Shown here piece by piece: positions 53,730 to 62,490 of a stretch of DNA of 64,000 bases (position 1 is the first letter of the stretch; each line of letters opens with the position of its first letter). Location: the NCBI GenBank assembly GCA_000751555.1, contig CCEZ01000015.1:1-64000 (forward strand), given 5' to 3'. The notes beneath the pieces were generated by a model. The model was not told the origin of the DNA and ran no database searches. It was given only the letters and a program-made list of their open reading frames with translations. Source of the stretch: Anaerosalibacter massiliensis. GTDB lineage: Bacteria; Bacillota; Clostridia; Tissierellales; Sporanaerobacteraceae. The position numbers were made by a program, and so were the translations under genes.

Positions 53730-56252
53730 CTAAAAGAGATCAATAAACCTGGTTTCTGTCGACCCATCCTCATATTCAATGACAACTTCAATCCCAACTT
53801 GCCCGTTTGGCCCTTTCTGAAGATTTTCCGATGCAATCTGCGCTGAGAAAGTGTAACTCTTCCTACTGGCAGGATAAACGGTCTGGGATAGACTTTTCGT
53901 CATTCCTAAAACGCCCTCAGCTTTAAAAGAAGCTGTTCCTGATACACCATTATTAGGGTCAACTGTAAAACCTGAACTTAACCAATAGGTTAGACCATCA
54001 TCAGCTCGTGAATTTCGTAGATGATTAAAAGGCACCAAGTCTTTTAATTCCTGACGGTCAAGAACATCAGTGGAAGATAAAATATCGGCTGCTTTATCCC
54101 ATCCAGCAGAGGAATCTCCTAGTTCTCTTAAAGTTGTTGATAGCTCCAGTACTGTTTTCCACGGCTCTTGTAGATTGTATTGTCTGCGAACCACACGAGT
54201 TTTGACAGATAAATTCAAATCTTTATCATCTACGGTTACTATATCACCAAGCTTCCATGCTTCATGCTCATAGCCTGTCAACACCGATAAATCCATAGCT
54301 GAAAGAACATACGAGACTCGTGGCTTCGCATACTGAGCCAGGCGCATATTGGCAAACTCAAGCAACTGATAGGGATTACTAAACGAGGAAGCATCCAGCG
54401 TTCCTACTCTAACTTCTGATGAATAGCTATAATCCTCGACATACTCCTTATTACCATTGATGGAGGCAAACGTCATGCCACCTTTACCATAAGCATAAAG
54501 CCTGGTAATTAGACTTCTTGTATCCACCACGCGCTGTATGCTTTTCATGTTTTTTCTATAGCAGAATAAGGCCCCACTATCCGTACCGCTAAATGTCAAA
54601 AGGTGTACCAGCCGATTGGCACTATCGAAAATCAAGTCACCGCCATGAATATTCTGTATGGCTCGAAGGATAGATAAAGCATTCTTCTCTGTTGATTGCC
54701 ATGTTCGTTTTGTACTGACAGTGACATTTCCTAATGACCAGCCAGTACCAAGTAAGGCATAGCGCATTGGAACTTCCGGTGTCTCTGCGACAAACTCCAT
54801 GGGCTCTTTCTCAGCGCTAAAGGAAAGATCATAAAAGGCAGCTTCCGCATACACCTGAGTTACAACTCTACCATCTGAACTTTTCTCATCTGTTATGGTT
54901 CGAATACGATAAACATCATTGACAATCTGTACCTGCTTTTCATTGTCTAAAGCCTCTCGCTTGGAATCATGAAATGGCAGTTTAAACTCCAAAATATCGG
55001 CGCCATTCACCTCACTTGTCACTATGATATCAAAGGCATTCTCTAGCACTGCTTCCCAAGCACCGTTAGTATCCAACACAACTGGTCTGGCAAATCCAAG
55101 TCTCTCATAAGGTGGTTTTGGTATATCATGAAGCTGTATTTCGAGAAGCTTAGGAGTTTTGCTAGTATCTTGAGTGGATAGTGTAATTCGATAACGGATA
55201 TATTCTCTGTTAGGCGACTGCAGTTCCCCGCTTGCTCCAACGGCCTGCCATTCAGTCCAGCTAGACAGATCGTCTGATGTAGAAGTTTCCACTAGGCTTA
55301 TGGCTGTTATACCTGCGGTGTATTCACTTGTAACTGATACCCTGCCCGTTCCTGCAAGACTACAGGCAGCTGCTATCGTAAAAAGCTGACCACTTTGTGC
55401 ATAGACTCCGCTTGTTGCTTTCAACATGACAGAGCCAGGGTCCGCAAGGGCATCTACATCAGCAGCACTGTCACCACCGTTTGCCAAAATTGAAGATTTG
55501 AAATAGGAAATAAGATCCTCCATGGTAAGTAAAGAATCTTTTTCATAAAACCAGTCATCAAATCCTCCAGCGTAATAATAGGTATTTGCATGCATCCCCA
55601 TCACAATATCCGCAATACAAGATTGATTTAAGTCTCCAGTGAATGTTCGAACTGGAGATTGCCAAACAGCGCCATCACTTCGGTCACAAAGTAAGTTCTG
55701 CACCCTTTTGTTGTTTACCTCGATAATAGAAGCGATAAAGTACCACCCGTTATTCTTTAGGGTAATAGTAGGCGTTTCGGTCTGATCATATATCAAGGAG
55801 CCTGAGGCATTATACAGCATTAATCGCAACCTTCCCTGAAATAAAGAAACATAAAAAATTGGCTGACCAGGTCCTTGTCTAGTATTAAAAATCGGGATAT
55901 ACGTCTGCCCTACAGAATAAGTAGTTGGATTTATCCATCCGCCAACAACAATCTTTTCACCTAAATCACTAAAAAAGCTACCGTCATTGGTAGTCACTAA
56001 ATGAGTCTTTTCACTTGTTGGATTAATGATATTCTGCCTGAAAAATCTTCCTAATCTACCGGATAACAAGTTGGCGGATGTACCTGACCATCCGGATACA
56101 AAGAAGTTTCTGTTATGGCCGGAATCATCTGTAAGCATGTTGTTGCTATCTGGTGAAGCTTCATTAAATCGCCATAGAGCAACTGTCTTCTCGCTTACAG
56201 GAAACTCACCCGTAAAATCTGTCTGTGATGTTAAGATTGATTTAATTGCCAC
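53730..56252 (-). CDS. Tail-spike / tail-associated protein with LamG-like N-terminus
   Basis: 840 aa from GTG 56252 (GGAGGTG upstream). Residues 20-240 look like a LamG/concanavalin-like fold (VALWRFNEASPD, WINPTTYSVGQTYIPIFNTR, MLYNASGSLIYDQ). From about 390 to 700 the pattern is that of siphovirus tail endopeptidase/tail proteins: FDIIVTSEVNGADILEFKLP, VTQVYAEAAFYDL, LITRLYAYGKGGMTFAS. The C-terminus is another beta module. Follows dit, as usual for the tail-tip protein (Tal). Confidence 0.85.
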   Translation of the reverse strand: MAIKSILTSQTDFTGEFPVSEKTVALWRFNEASPDSNNMLTDDSGHNRNFFVSGWSGTSANLLSGRLGRFFRQNIINPTSEKTHLVTTNDGSFFSDLGEKIVVGGWINPTTYSVGQTYIPIFNTRQGPGQPIFYVSLFQGRLRLMLYNASGSLIYDQTETPTITLKNNGWYFIASIIEVNNKRVQNLLCDRSDGAVWQSPVRTFTGDLNQSCIADIVMGMHANTYYYAGGFDDWFYEKDSLLTMEDLISYFKSSILANGGDSAADVDALADPGSVMLKATSGVYAQSGQLFTIAAACSLAGTGRVSVTSEYTAGITAISLVETSTSDDLSSWTEWQAVGASGELQSPNREYIRYRITLSTQDTSKTPKLLEIQLHDIPKPPYERLGFARPVVLDTNGAWEAVLENAFDIIVTSEVNGADILEFKLPFHDSKREALDNEKQVQIVNDVYRIRTITDEKSSDGRVVTQVYAEAAFYDLSFSAEKEPMEFVAETPEVPMRYALLGTGWSLGNVTVSTKRTWQSTEKNALSILRAIQNIHGGDLIFDSANRLVHLLTFSGTDSGALFCYRKNMKSIQRVVDTRSLITRLYAYGKGGMTFASINGNKEYVEDYSYSSEVRVGTLDASSFSNPYQLLEFANMRLAQYAKPRVSYVLSAMDLSVLTGYEHEAWKLGDIVTVDDKDLNLSVKTRVVRRQYNLQEPWKTVLELSTTLRELGDSSAGWDKAADILSSTDVLDRQELKDLVPFNHLRNSRADDGLTYWLSSGFTVDPNNGVSGTASFKAEGVLGMTKSLSQTVYPASRKSYTFSAQIASENLQKGPNGQVGIEVVIEYEDGSTETRFIDLF

Positions 56253-56256
56253 CAGA

Positions 56257-57030
56257 TCACCTCCATCTGCTTTTGGCCAGAATCTTCAGCTCCGAAAATG
56301 TTGCTCCCACCGCTGATACTGTTATTTCATTTTCACCTTTGTGAAGTATAGGGAAGTTTAGCTCATCCAGGACTGGAAGCCCATTTCGAAGTGTATTTCC
56401 GTTGGCATCGGTTATTTTTGCTGTCACTAATCCGCTATCAATTACAAGCGCTTCATCTGCCGTCAAAGCTCCAACCACTCGAAGCTCCTCTCCATTCGTG
56501 GTAATGGAAATATATGTGGATGTAGATCCACTTATTGTGCCCTTAAGTTGATATATCGGTTCTGAATCTGCATTCCCGGTTATTCTTTGGATCTCATGAG
56601 TTCCAACACTTGAAATCGTGAATTGTTCATCTGTCAACGCATAGGCGTGAGGATCAGGACAGATAAACTTCAACTCAAAGGCACCTGCAGTTCTAAGTAA
56701 TCTCTCGCAGTCCACTTGTTCAGTGAGGCGAGCATAAAAGTATCGATTCGGAATATCCTCTAATACAAGCTGTTTAAGACCGTTCATAGGGTTGAGCCAC
56801 TCTGCAAGATCATCTAACACGCCTACTAAATCCTCAAAGCTCTTTTGAGGATATATGCTGCAGCTAATCGTAATGATCCGCTCTGAGATATCACAACCAA
56901 AATCAGCAACCCCTGCCTTTCCCGGAACAACCTCATACGTGTTTCTTAAAGCGGGCGATGCTTGCCAACTTGTGAGCCTTGCTTTTATTTTCATATTCTT
57001 TGAGTTAATACCGTTATAAATAAAGCCCAT
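56257..57030 (-). CDS. Distal tail protein (Dit)
   Basis: 257 aa. MGFIYNGINSKNMKIKARLT, then VPGKAGVADFG and IITISCSIYPQKSFEDLVGV, then LVLEDIPNRYFYARLT and LKFICPDPHAYAL are standard for the siphovirus Dit family. Dit forms the hub between tail tube and tip. Lies right after the tape measure gene (13 bp). Confidence 0.92.
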   Translation of the reverse strand: MGFIYNGINSKNMKIKARLTSWQASPALRNTYEVVPGKAGVADFGCDISERIITISCSIYPQKSFEDLVGVLDDLAEWLNPMNGLKQLVLEDIPNRYFYARLTEQVDCERLLRTAGAFELKFICPDPHAYALTDEQFTISSVGTHEIQRITGNADSEPIYQLKGTISGSTSTYISITTNGEELRVVGALTADEALVIDSGLVTAKITDANGNTLRNGLPVLDELNFPILHKGENEITVSAVGATFSELKILAKSRWR

Positions 57031-57043
57031 ACATCGCCCTCCT

Positions 57044-59602
57044 TTACGCAGTTATAAATCTTCCCTGAGCTCGAGATCCTGTCTGCATCAAATTGTATAA
57101 CTCCTGTGAAATCTTTCTAATATCGTCTTCACTTCGAACAATCATCTGTTGTATCGTAATTAATGACCCTCCAAATGTTCCATATCCGCTACTAATACCG
57201 GCTCCATTCATATTCAGATTAGGGTTAATGTCAAAATCAGTAGGGATAGCGTTTTGCATATCCTGGCTAACACTATTCATGGCTTTTTCAAAACCGACAC
57301 CAATACCCTCTCCCATGTTTTCGCCAATTCCAGCAAACAATGTAGATGGCGATCGAATTCCAAAGAAATTTTTTATTTTATCTACAACACCACCAAAAAA
57401 GCCTGAGATTTTATCCCAAAGCCAGGCTCCGGCATCTGAAATACCCTGCCACAAACCTTTGATTAAATTGGTCCCAACCTGGGCAATTTGCCAAATAGAT
57501 CCTGTAAAACCTTTAACCAGTGCTGTAATAATTTGTGGCACTGCTTTAACAACCTCTACTATAATTGTTGGAAGGTTCTTAATCAGCGAAACCAACAGCA
57601 TGATTCCTGCTTGAATGATCTGTGGTATGCTGCCAATAATAGCATTCACAAGAGAGGATACAATCTTTGGTATAGCAGTAATAACTGTTGTAATAATTAG
57701 TGGTAGATTTTGAATCAGTGCCACTAGCAGTTGAACCCCAGCATCAATGAGCTGTGGGATTGAGCCCAAAATCGCTGTGATTAACCCGTCAACAATCTGA
57801 GGAATTGCTTCTACAATGGCGGTAATGATTTCTGGCAAAGCACCAATTAAAGATGTCAGAAGTTGAATACCAGCCTCGATTATTTGAGGTATTGCGCCTA
57901 TAACAAAATCTACTATTCCAGTAATAATGGCTGGCAAAGCCGCAATCAGCACTGGAAGGGCATCTAAAATACCTTGAGTTAATCCAAGTACAAGTTGCAG
58001 AGCTGCTTCTAAAACCATAGGAAGGTTATCCAAAAGCCCTTGTACGATTTGTACCACCGCTGAAACTGCAGCAGGAATTAACTGTGGCAGAGCTTCTGCA
58101 ATTCCACTTATTATGGTTCCAATCATTTGAATACCTGCTGTAATTAGCGCTGGAAGTGTTTCAATGATTCCATTGACTAATGTCATCAGTAGCATGACTG
58201 CAGCTTCTGTTATTTGTGGTAATGCAGAGGTAAGCCCTTGAACCAGAGAAATAATAATCTGCGAAGCAATATCTACTACAACTGGCAACTGCTCAGATAT
58301 AAACTGAACTGCTTCCTCTAAGATTCCTCCAAAAGCATCAATTAAGCCTTGAACACCGTCTTTTTGAAATGCTCCAGACAATTCATCGACCCAACCATTA
58401 ACCATGGGAAGAACGGTACCGGAAAGCATAGTTGTTAAGCCTTCAGCAAGTTGGCCCTTCAATGAAGCAACACCATCTTCGAGAGTTGCCATCTGCCCAG
58501 AAAAGGTTCTTGACTGAGCTTCCATTGACCCATAGAAACGGCCACCTTCCGATGTGGCTGATGCAAACGCTTCTGCGACCATATCTGCAGATATTGCCCC
58601 TTTGGACATTTCATCCTTAAGTTCACCAATGGATTTTCCTGTCTTACGCGAGATTTCCTCTAGTGGGTTAAATCCTGCATTAATCATTTGCATCAAGTCC
58701 TGTCCGGTTAACTTACCAGTAGAGGACATTTGTGCAAATGCCAGTGTCAGGCTTTTGAACTTCTCGGCATCTCCCTGAGATATATCACCCAGCTGCTTCA
58801 TGCGTTTTTGAGCTTCTTCTGCAGACATACCAAAGCTCATAAGGGTTTGAGCTGATTGGGCAAGATCCTGCATTCCAAATGGTGTAGCTGCTGCTTCTTT
58901 TTTCAGATCATTAACCAGCTTTTGAGCTTTAGCCTCATCACCAAGCATGGTGGTAAAGGAAGCTGTGTAGTTTTCCATTTGAGCGTTGTACTCAACGCCA
59001 TCTTTCATAGCGCCTATAAAGGCTTTTCCAATTCCCGCAATGGCTGAGCCTAAAGCTTTTACCCCACCAATTATGGCTTCTGATAACAAATTTGCTTTAA
59101 GTACATCTCCAAAAACAGAGGTTTTCTTGCTAGCATCATCCATTTCATCGCCAACATCATCAACATTATCTGCAAGTTCGTTGGCTGCATCAGCGGCATC
59201 TTCCATGTTATCAGCACTGTCATCTGTGGCGTCGGCATGGTCTCGTAGCACTTTATGGTTATTTTCAAGTTCACGCTCCATGCCATTAAGTTCAGCCAAA
59301 GATTTATTTAGTTGAATCTGCCAGTTTTGAGTTCTACGATCGTTTTCTCCAAAAGAAGTAGAGGCGTTATCTAGGGCAGCTCGTAGTGTCTCTATTTTTT
59401 CTTTTTGTGCATCAATGGATTTTTCTAATACTTCATTTCGCGCAGTTAAGGCTTGGATGGATTTATCGTTTTTATCAAACTGGGAACTGACTAGAGCCAT
59501 CTCACTACCTAATACTTTAAATGCTTGGTTAATGTCACGAAGTGCATTTTTGAATTCCTTTTCGCCTTCCACTCCGATTTTTAAACCAAAATTATCTGCC
59601 AA
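57044..59602 (-). CDS. Tail tape measure protein
   Basis: About 852 aa from the TTG at 59602, which has GGAGG 8 bp upstream (a GTG/ATG farther out has none). Residues 15-140: long coiled coil. Residues 180-370: tape-measure core (TASFTTMLGDEAKAQKLVND, GMSAEEAQKRMKQLGDIS, GQDLMQMINAGFNPLEEIS). Residues about 420-700: hydrophobic repeats of roughly 44 residues (IPQIIEAGIQLLTSLI, LPEIITAIVEAIPQIV). KNFFGIRSPSTLFAGIGENM near the end is typical. Sets tail length. Confidence 0.95.
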   Translation of the reverse strand: MADNFGLKIGVEGEKEFKNALRDINQAFKVLGSEMALVSSQFDKNDKSIQALTARNEVLEKSIDAQKEKIETLRAALDNASTSFGENDRRTQNWQIQLNKSLAELNGMERELENNHKVLRDHADATDDSADNMEDAADAANELADNVDDVGDEMDDASKKTSVFGDVLKANLLSEAIIGGVKALGSAIAGIGKAFIGAMKDGVEYNAQMENYTASFTTMLGDEAKAQKLVNDLKKEAAATPFGMQDLAQSAQTLMSFGMSAEEAQKRMKQLGDISQGDAEKFKSLTLAFAQMSSTGKLTGQDLMQMINAGFNPLEEISRKTGKSIGELKDEMSKGAISADMVAEAFASATSEGGRFYGSMEAQSRTFSGQMATLEDGVASLKGQLAEGLTTMLSGTVLPMVNGWVDELSGAFQKDGVQGLIDAFGGILEEAVQFISEQLPVVVDIASQIIISLVQGLTSALPQITEAAVMLLMTLVNGIIETLPALITAGIQMIGTIISGIAEALPQLIPAAVSAVVQIVQGLLDNLPMVLEAALQLVLGLTQGILDALPVLIAALPAIITGIVDFVIGAIPQIIEAGIQLLTSLIGALPEIITAIVEAIPQIVDGLITAILGSIPQLIDAGVQLLVALIQNLPLIITTVITAIPKIVSSLVNAIIGSIPQIIQAGIMLLVSLIKNLPTIIVEVVKAVPQIITALVKGFTGSIWQIAQVGTNLIKGLWQGISDAGAWLWDKISGFFGGVVDKIKNFFGIRSPSTLFAGIGENMGEGIGVGFEKAMNSVSQDMQNAIPTDFDINPNLNMNGAGISSGYGTFGGSLITIQQMIVRSEDDIRKISQELYNLMQTGSRAQGRFITA
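57510..57905 (-). repeat. Three 132-bp repeats inside the tape measure gene
   Basis: Units begin at about 57905, 57773 and 57641 (minus strand) and encode 44 residues each, beginning IGAIPQII, LGSIPQLI and IGSIPQII. Related, weaker units continue upstream. Confidence 0.8.
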
Positions 59603-59628
59603 GATTATCGCCTCCTTTCTTTGAAAGA

Positions 59629-59832
59629 TCAAATACCATAAGGAATAATGTCATCGATGTAAATCTTCCGTTTTGGTTTGGACATTCCAAGAAACTGCTT
59701 ATGGCACTCCCATAAATCCATAAGCAAGCCAATAGGTGTAAGCCATGTTTCCTCTTCGGTACGATTTAAATGAACAGTCCCGTAATATAAAAGCCGGGTA
59801 AAGAGTTCATTCTCGTTTACCCGGTTTGCACG
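59629..59832 (-). CDS. Tail assembly chaperone, frameshift extension (T part)
   Basis: About 67 codons read after a -1 shift at the slippery site: RANRVNENELFTRLLYYGTV, then HLNRTEEETWLTPIGLLMDL and YIDDIIPYGI, stop at 59629. It has no start codon of its own. The fusion with the upstream 127-aa protein gives the long form (GT) needed with the short form to assemble the tail around the tape measure. Confidence 0.85.
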   Translation of the reverse strand, partial: RANRVNENELFTRLLYYGTVHLNRTEEETWLTPIGLLMDLWECHKQFLGMSKPKRKIYIDDIIPYGI

Positions 59833-59838
59833 TTTTTT
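59794..59838 (-). promoter_or_regulatory. Programmed -1 ribosomal frameshift signal
   Basis: Slippery heptamer A AAA AAC (59832-59838) in the correct phase (TCA AAA AAC), a 7-nt spacer, then a stem-loop (59794-59824; CCGGGTAAA with TTTACCCGG plus inner GAG with CTC). The zero-frame TAA lies in the stem. After slipping, the next codons are CGT GCA AAC, entering the open -1 frame. Confidence 0.92.
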
Positions 59839-60200
59839 GAGCCATCTTCAGATTCTACATTTCTCTTGGTTCCCTTAAACATTGCTTCTGTCAAAGCGTT
59901 TTTATAAGTAGCTAGTTCCAAAGGAGAGGTTAGAAGTTCAACTTCTTCTTGAGTAAGCAGCAGCTTTTTGTTATCTGGATTTCGAAGGTTGTGAATGAGT
60001 AGGCTCTGATTGGCCATTAAAGTTATCAACCAGACTATTTCATCCAGTGCCATTTCGAAGTTCTCAGACTTCATTAATTTTTCACCCAAATTTTCAAGGC
60101 CACCATATCTCCCAGCAATTTCTTTTGTGGCTTTAGTGGTAAGAATAAGCTCATACTCCTGCCCGCCAATATTGATCTTTGCACTTCTTTCGTTATCCAT
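59817..60200 (-). CDS. Tail assembly chaperone, short form (G part)
   Basis: 127 aa. KINIGGQEYELILTTKATKE, then IAGRYGGLENLGEKLM and EIVWLITLMANQSLL match the siphovirus gpG-like chaperone family. It lies between the major tail and tape measure genes, the conserved place, and ends at the frameshift signal. The short form is made by most ribosomes. Confidence 0.9.
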   Translation of the reverse strand: MDNERSAKINIGGQEYELILTTKATKEIAGRYGGLENLGEKLMKSENFEMALDEIVWLITLMANQSLLIHNLRNPDNKKLLLTQEEVELLTSPLELATYKNALTEAMFKGTKRNVESEDGSKNVQTG

Positions 60201-60211
60201 TTCAATCCCCC

Positions 60212-60814
60212 TTATTCTCCACTTCCGCCAGAAGCAGCAAATATAGGCTCATACACTTCGCTATACCAACCATTAATAATTGCCTGGGTTACGCCCTCAT
60301 CACCCTCGTTTACTTCTGCTTTCCATGGATGCTTACCCTGACCATCCAGCTTATTTCTACGAAGTACTGTTCCTTCAATGGTCGGAGTTGAGAAAGTAAT
60401 ACTATCACCTTTGGTCGCCAAGTTTGTTGCAGGAATTCCAAACTTCACACGATACAGCCAAAAGTATCGGTATTTACCGTTTGCTTTTTGTGCTCTAAAG
60501 CCAATTGCAACAGGAGCCCCTCCATCCTCACTGGTTGAAATGAGTACATGGTTGTCATCAATGGTTGCTCCTGTTAAATCTCCTGCAGCTGCTACCCCTA
60601 TATCATCAATACCGAGAGTTAGGGTACCACTTTTAAATTCTTTGACAATTTCAGCGGCACCATCATCGGCATAAAGAGTGGCCTCAGCAAGCTCAACGGA
60701 AAGTTCTGCACTGATTGCTTTTGCCAGCGGCATCGGTGTATCATAGGTTTCATCACCGTTGTCATCTTCGGTGATTTTTGCATAATAAAGTCTATCCAGA
60801 CCGATTGTAGCCAT
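60212..60814 (-). CDS. Major tail protein
   Basis: 200 aa. ATIGLDRLYYAKITEDDNGD, then PMPLAKAISAELSVELAEAT, then LYADDGAAE and GFRAQKANGKYRYFWLYRVK are typical of the phi13-type major tail protein that forms the tail tube. Position before the chaperone pair agrees. GGAGG 6 bp upstream. Confidence 0.93.
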   Translation of the reverse strand: MATIGLDRLYYAKITEDDNGDETYDTPMPLAKAISAELSVELAEATLYADDGAAEIVKEFKSGTLTLGIDDIGVAAAGDLTGATIDDNHVLISTSEDGGAPVAIGFRAQKANGKYRYFWLYRVKFGIPATNLATKGDSITFSTPTIEGTVLRRNKLDGQGKHPWKAEVNEGDEGVTQAIINGWYSEVYEPIFAASGGSGE

Positions 60815-60817
60815 GTT

Positions 60818-61171
60818 TTATTCCTCCTTTTCCAATTGAAATTCATATGGTTTAGCCACATCTATGGCATAATGGTGATAATCGGTATCATCCTCATGTC
60901 CGATGTATCGACGATCCGTTATCGTAAAATCCGCACCTAGAAGAGTGCGGACAATGGCATTTTTTATAGCTGTATAACTGCCTTTCACAAATAAGGAAAG
61001 TCTGGCTTCCTGTACTTCATATCCCGGTGTGTTATCCGCATGAACCTCAAACAAATCAATAAGAGGTGTAATCACAAGATAAGTATCAGGAGGAACACCA
61101 GAAAATCTTCCTGTTTCTACTGGGATACCGCACAAATCTGCTATGAGATTAAGCTCATTTAATATACTCAT
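60818..61171 (-). CDS. Tail terminator-like protein
   Basis: 117 aa. YLVITPLIDLFEVHADNTPG, then EVQEARLSLFVKGSYTAIKN and DFTITDRRYIGHEDDTDYHH fit the tail-terminator / DUF3168-like proteins next to the major tail gene. Its ATG overlaps the stop of the gp10-like gene by 4 bp. It caps the tail at the head end. Confidence 0.75.
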   Translation of the reverse strand: MSILNELNLIADLCGIPVETGRFSGVPPDTYLVITPLIDLFEVHADNTPGYEVQEARLSLFVKGSYTAIKNAIVRTLLGADFTITDRRYIGHEDDTDYHHYAIDVAKPYEFQLEKEE

Positions 61172-61599
61172 AAGTTTTCGACCTCCTGCTCAAACATCTT
61201 CTTCATAGCGTCAATACATGCTTTTCTTGAAGCCCTTCTTGCAGGCTTTAAAAATGGTTTTGGTGGCTGACCCGATTTTCCATATTCGATGATATTGGCA
61301 ATCTTAGCGTTACTTTCGCCGCTTCTTCGTGGCTCCTTAAAACCTATCTTCACGTTGAAATTGCCATTCCAGTCCACTTTAGCGGGAGAAAGACCCAACG
61401 AACTAATCAGTTCTCCTGTAGACCGACTTTTTTCTTTTGTTCCACTACCAACTATAGCTTGCAAATTAGATCTAACCTTTTCCAAAACGATTTCCCCGCC
61501 TGACTCAAGTACCTTTGGGATGATTTCATCCGTCTTATCGCCAAGCTTTGAAAGCTTTAAAAGAAAATCCTCAGGCATTTTTACTTGTAACTTAGCCAC
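61168..61599 (-). CDS. HK97 gp10-like head-tail protein
   Basis: 143 aa from GTG 61599, which overlaps the previous stop and has GGTGG upstream; an in-frame ATG 33 bp earlier lacks a site. KMPEDFLLKLSKLGDKTDEI, then KVLESGGEIVLEKVRSNLQ, and ANIIEYGKSGQPPKPFLKPA are the HK97 gp10 signature (the PPKPFLKPA end). Joins connector and tail. Confidence 0.88.
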   Translation of the reverse strand: MAKLQVKMPEDFLLKLSKLGDKTDEIIPKVLESGGEIVLEKVRSNLQAIVGSGTKEKSRSTGELISSLGLSPAKVDWNGNFNVKIGFKEPRRSGESNAKIANIIEYGKSGQPPKPFLKPARRASRKACIDAMKKMFEQEVENL

Positions 61600-61927
61600 T
61601 TGACCCCACCACCTTTTTTGCCAAGGCTTCAATATACATGCCTCGACCTTTTACATCTTCAACATTTGTAATCTCATAGCGGCCATCATTACACACAATC
61701 ACCATATTGGTAGATACCTCAACATCAGGTATCTTACGAAAACAAAACAGAGCAGTTGCTTCAGAAAATGCCGCTCGGTTAGCCCACTTTTCATTTCCAT
61801 GACGATCTTCCTTATAAGCACGAACGGAAGCGAGGATGGTGTCCTTAGATTTACCAAAGCCTTCACTGTCTTTCGTTCTTTCAACAAAAATGAGATCGAT
61901 AAAGGTATTCATTTTTCCAAAACTCAT
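61592..61927 (-). CDS. Phage head closure protein
   Basis: 111 aa. NTFIDLIFVERTKDSEGFGK, then ILASVRAYKEDRHGNEKWAN and YEITNVEDVKGRGMYIEALA match the SPP1 gp16-like head-closure family. It sits between connector and gp10-like genes, as expected. Confidence 0.88.
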   Translation of the reverse strand: MSFGKMNTFIDLIFVERTKDSEGFGKSKDTILASVRAYKEDRHGNEKWANRAAFSEATALFCFRKIPDVEVSTNMVIVCNDGRYEITNVEDVKGRGMYIEALAKKVVGSSG

Positions 61928-61930
61928 ACT

Positions 61931-62239
61931 CTACACCTTCCAATCCCGGTCAAGCCTGAGCAGTAAATTTACAGTGTTCCAAACCTGCTGGCCTGCCTGC
62001 ACGTTATCAGCAAAAAAGCCGCCAGTGCTACCATCCCTACTTTCATAGAAGTGAGATGACAACATAATGACGGCCTGCTCGGTAGTTGGCGGCATTGTGT
62101 TCTCATTATAATGACCTTCCGGTACATGCTGATAACTCTCGGCATATGCGATAGCGGTGGTGATGTACATCTGAAGAAGTTCATCATCGCGATCGTGCTC
62201 AAGAATTAGATTTGCTTTAACTTTTTCTAAAAGTGTCAT
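61931..62239 (-). CDS. Head-tail connector (gp6/gp15-like)
   Basis: 102 aa from the ATG at 62239. LLEKVKANLILEHDRDDELL, then QMYITTAIAYAESYQ and TEQAVIMLSSHFYESRDGS match the DNA-packaging / head-tail connector family of HK97-like phages. Helical, forms a ring on the portal. Confidence 0.88.
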   Translation of the reverse strand: MTLLEKVKANLILEHDRDDELLQMYITTAIAYAESYQHVPEGHYNENTMPPTTEQAVIMLSSHFYESRDGSTGGFFADNVQAGQQVWNTVNLLLRLDRDWKV

Positions 62240-62256
62240 CACCATCACTATCCTTT

Positions 62257-62475
62257 CTAAGGTGTATCTCCATTCATGATTCCTGCAGTTTTCAGCTTAC
62301 TGAGCAAGGCATTAAAGTCCGTCACTAGAGCTTCTACAGTATCCGCAGTGCTTGCCGGTTGATTTTCAAGAACAGGGAGCCCAGTTACTTTGGCTCCCTC
62401 TTCAATGACAAGTTCTCCACCAATAACGGTTTTTTCTCCACCTTGTTCGGTGTAGTTCTTTGCGTTATAGCTCAT
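62257..62475 (-). CDS. Head-fibre-like small protein
   Basis: 72 aa from the ATG at 62475 (GGGAGGTG upstream). MSYNAKNYTEQGGEKTVIGG, then ELVIEEGAKVTGL and VEALVTDFNALLSKLKTAGI. Proteins with this opening, directly after the capsid gene, are usually called head fibre or decoration proteins. Role not proven here. Confidence 0.75.
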   Translation of the reverse strand: MSYNAKNYTEQGGEKTVIGGELVIEEGAKVTGLPVLENQPASTADTVEALVTDFNALLSKLKTAGIMNGDTP

Positions 62476-62490
62476 AATTTGCACCTCCCA

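Noticed and set aside
57510-57905. Regular 132-bp repeats, considered as a CRISPR-like or satellite array.
   Set aside because: They are in frame within the tape measure gene, diverged, and without spacers; tape measure proteins are commonly repetitive.
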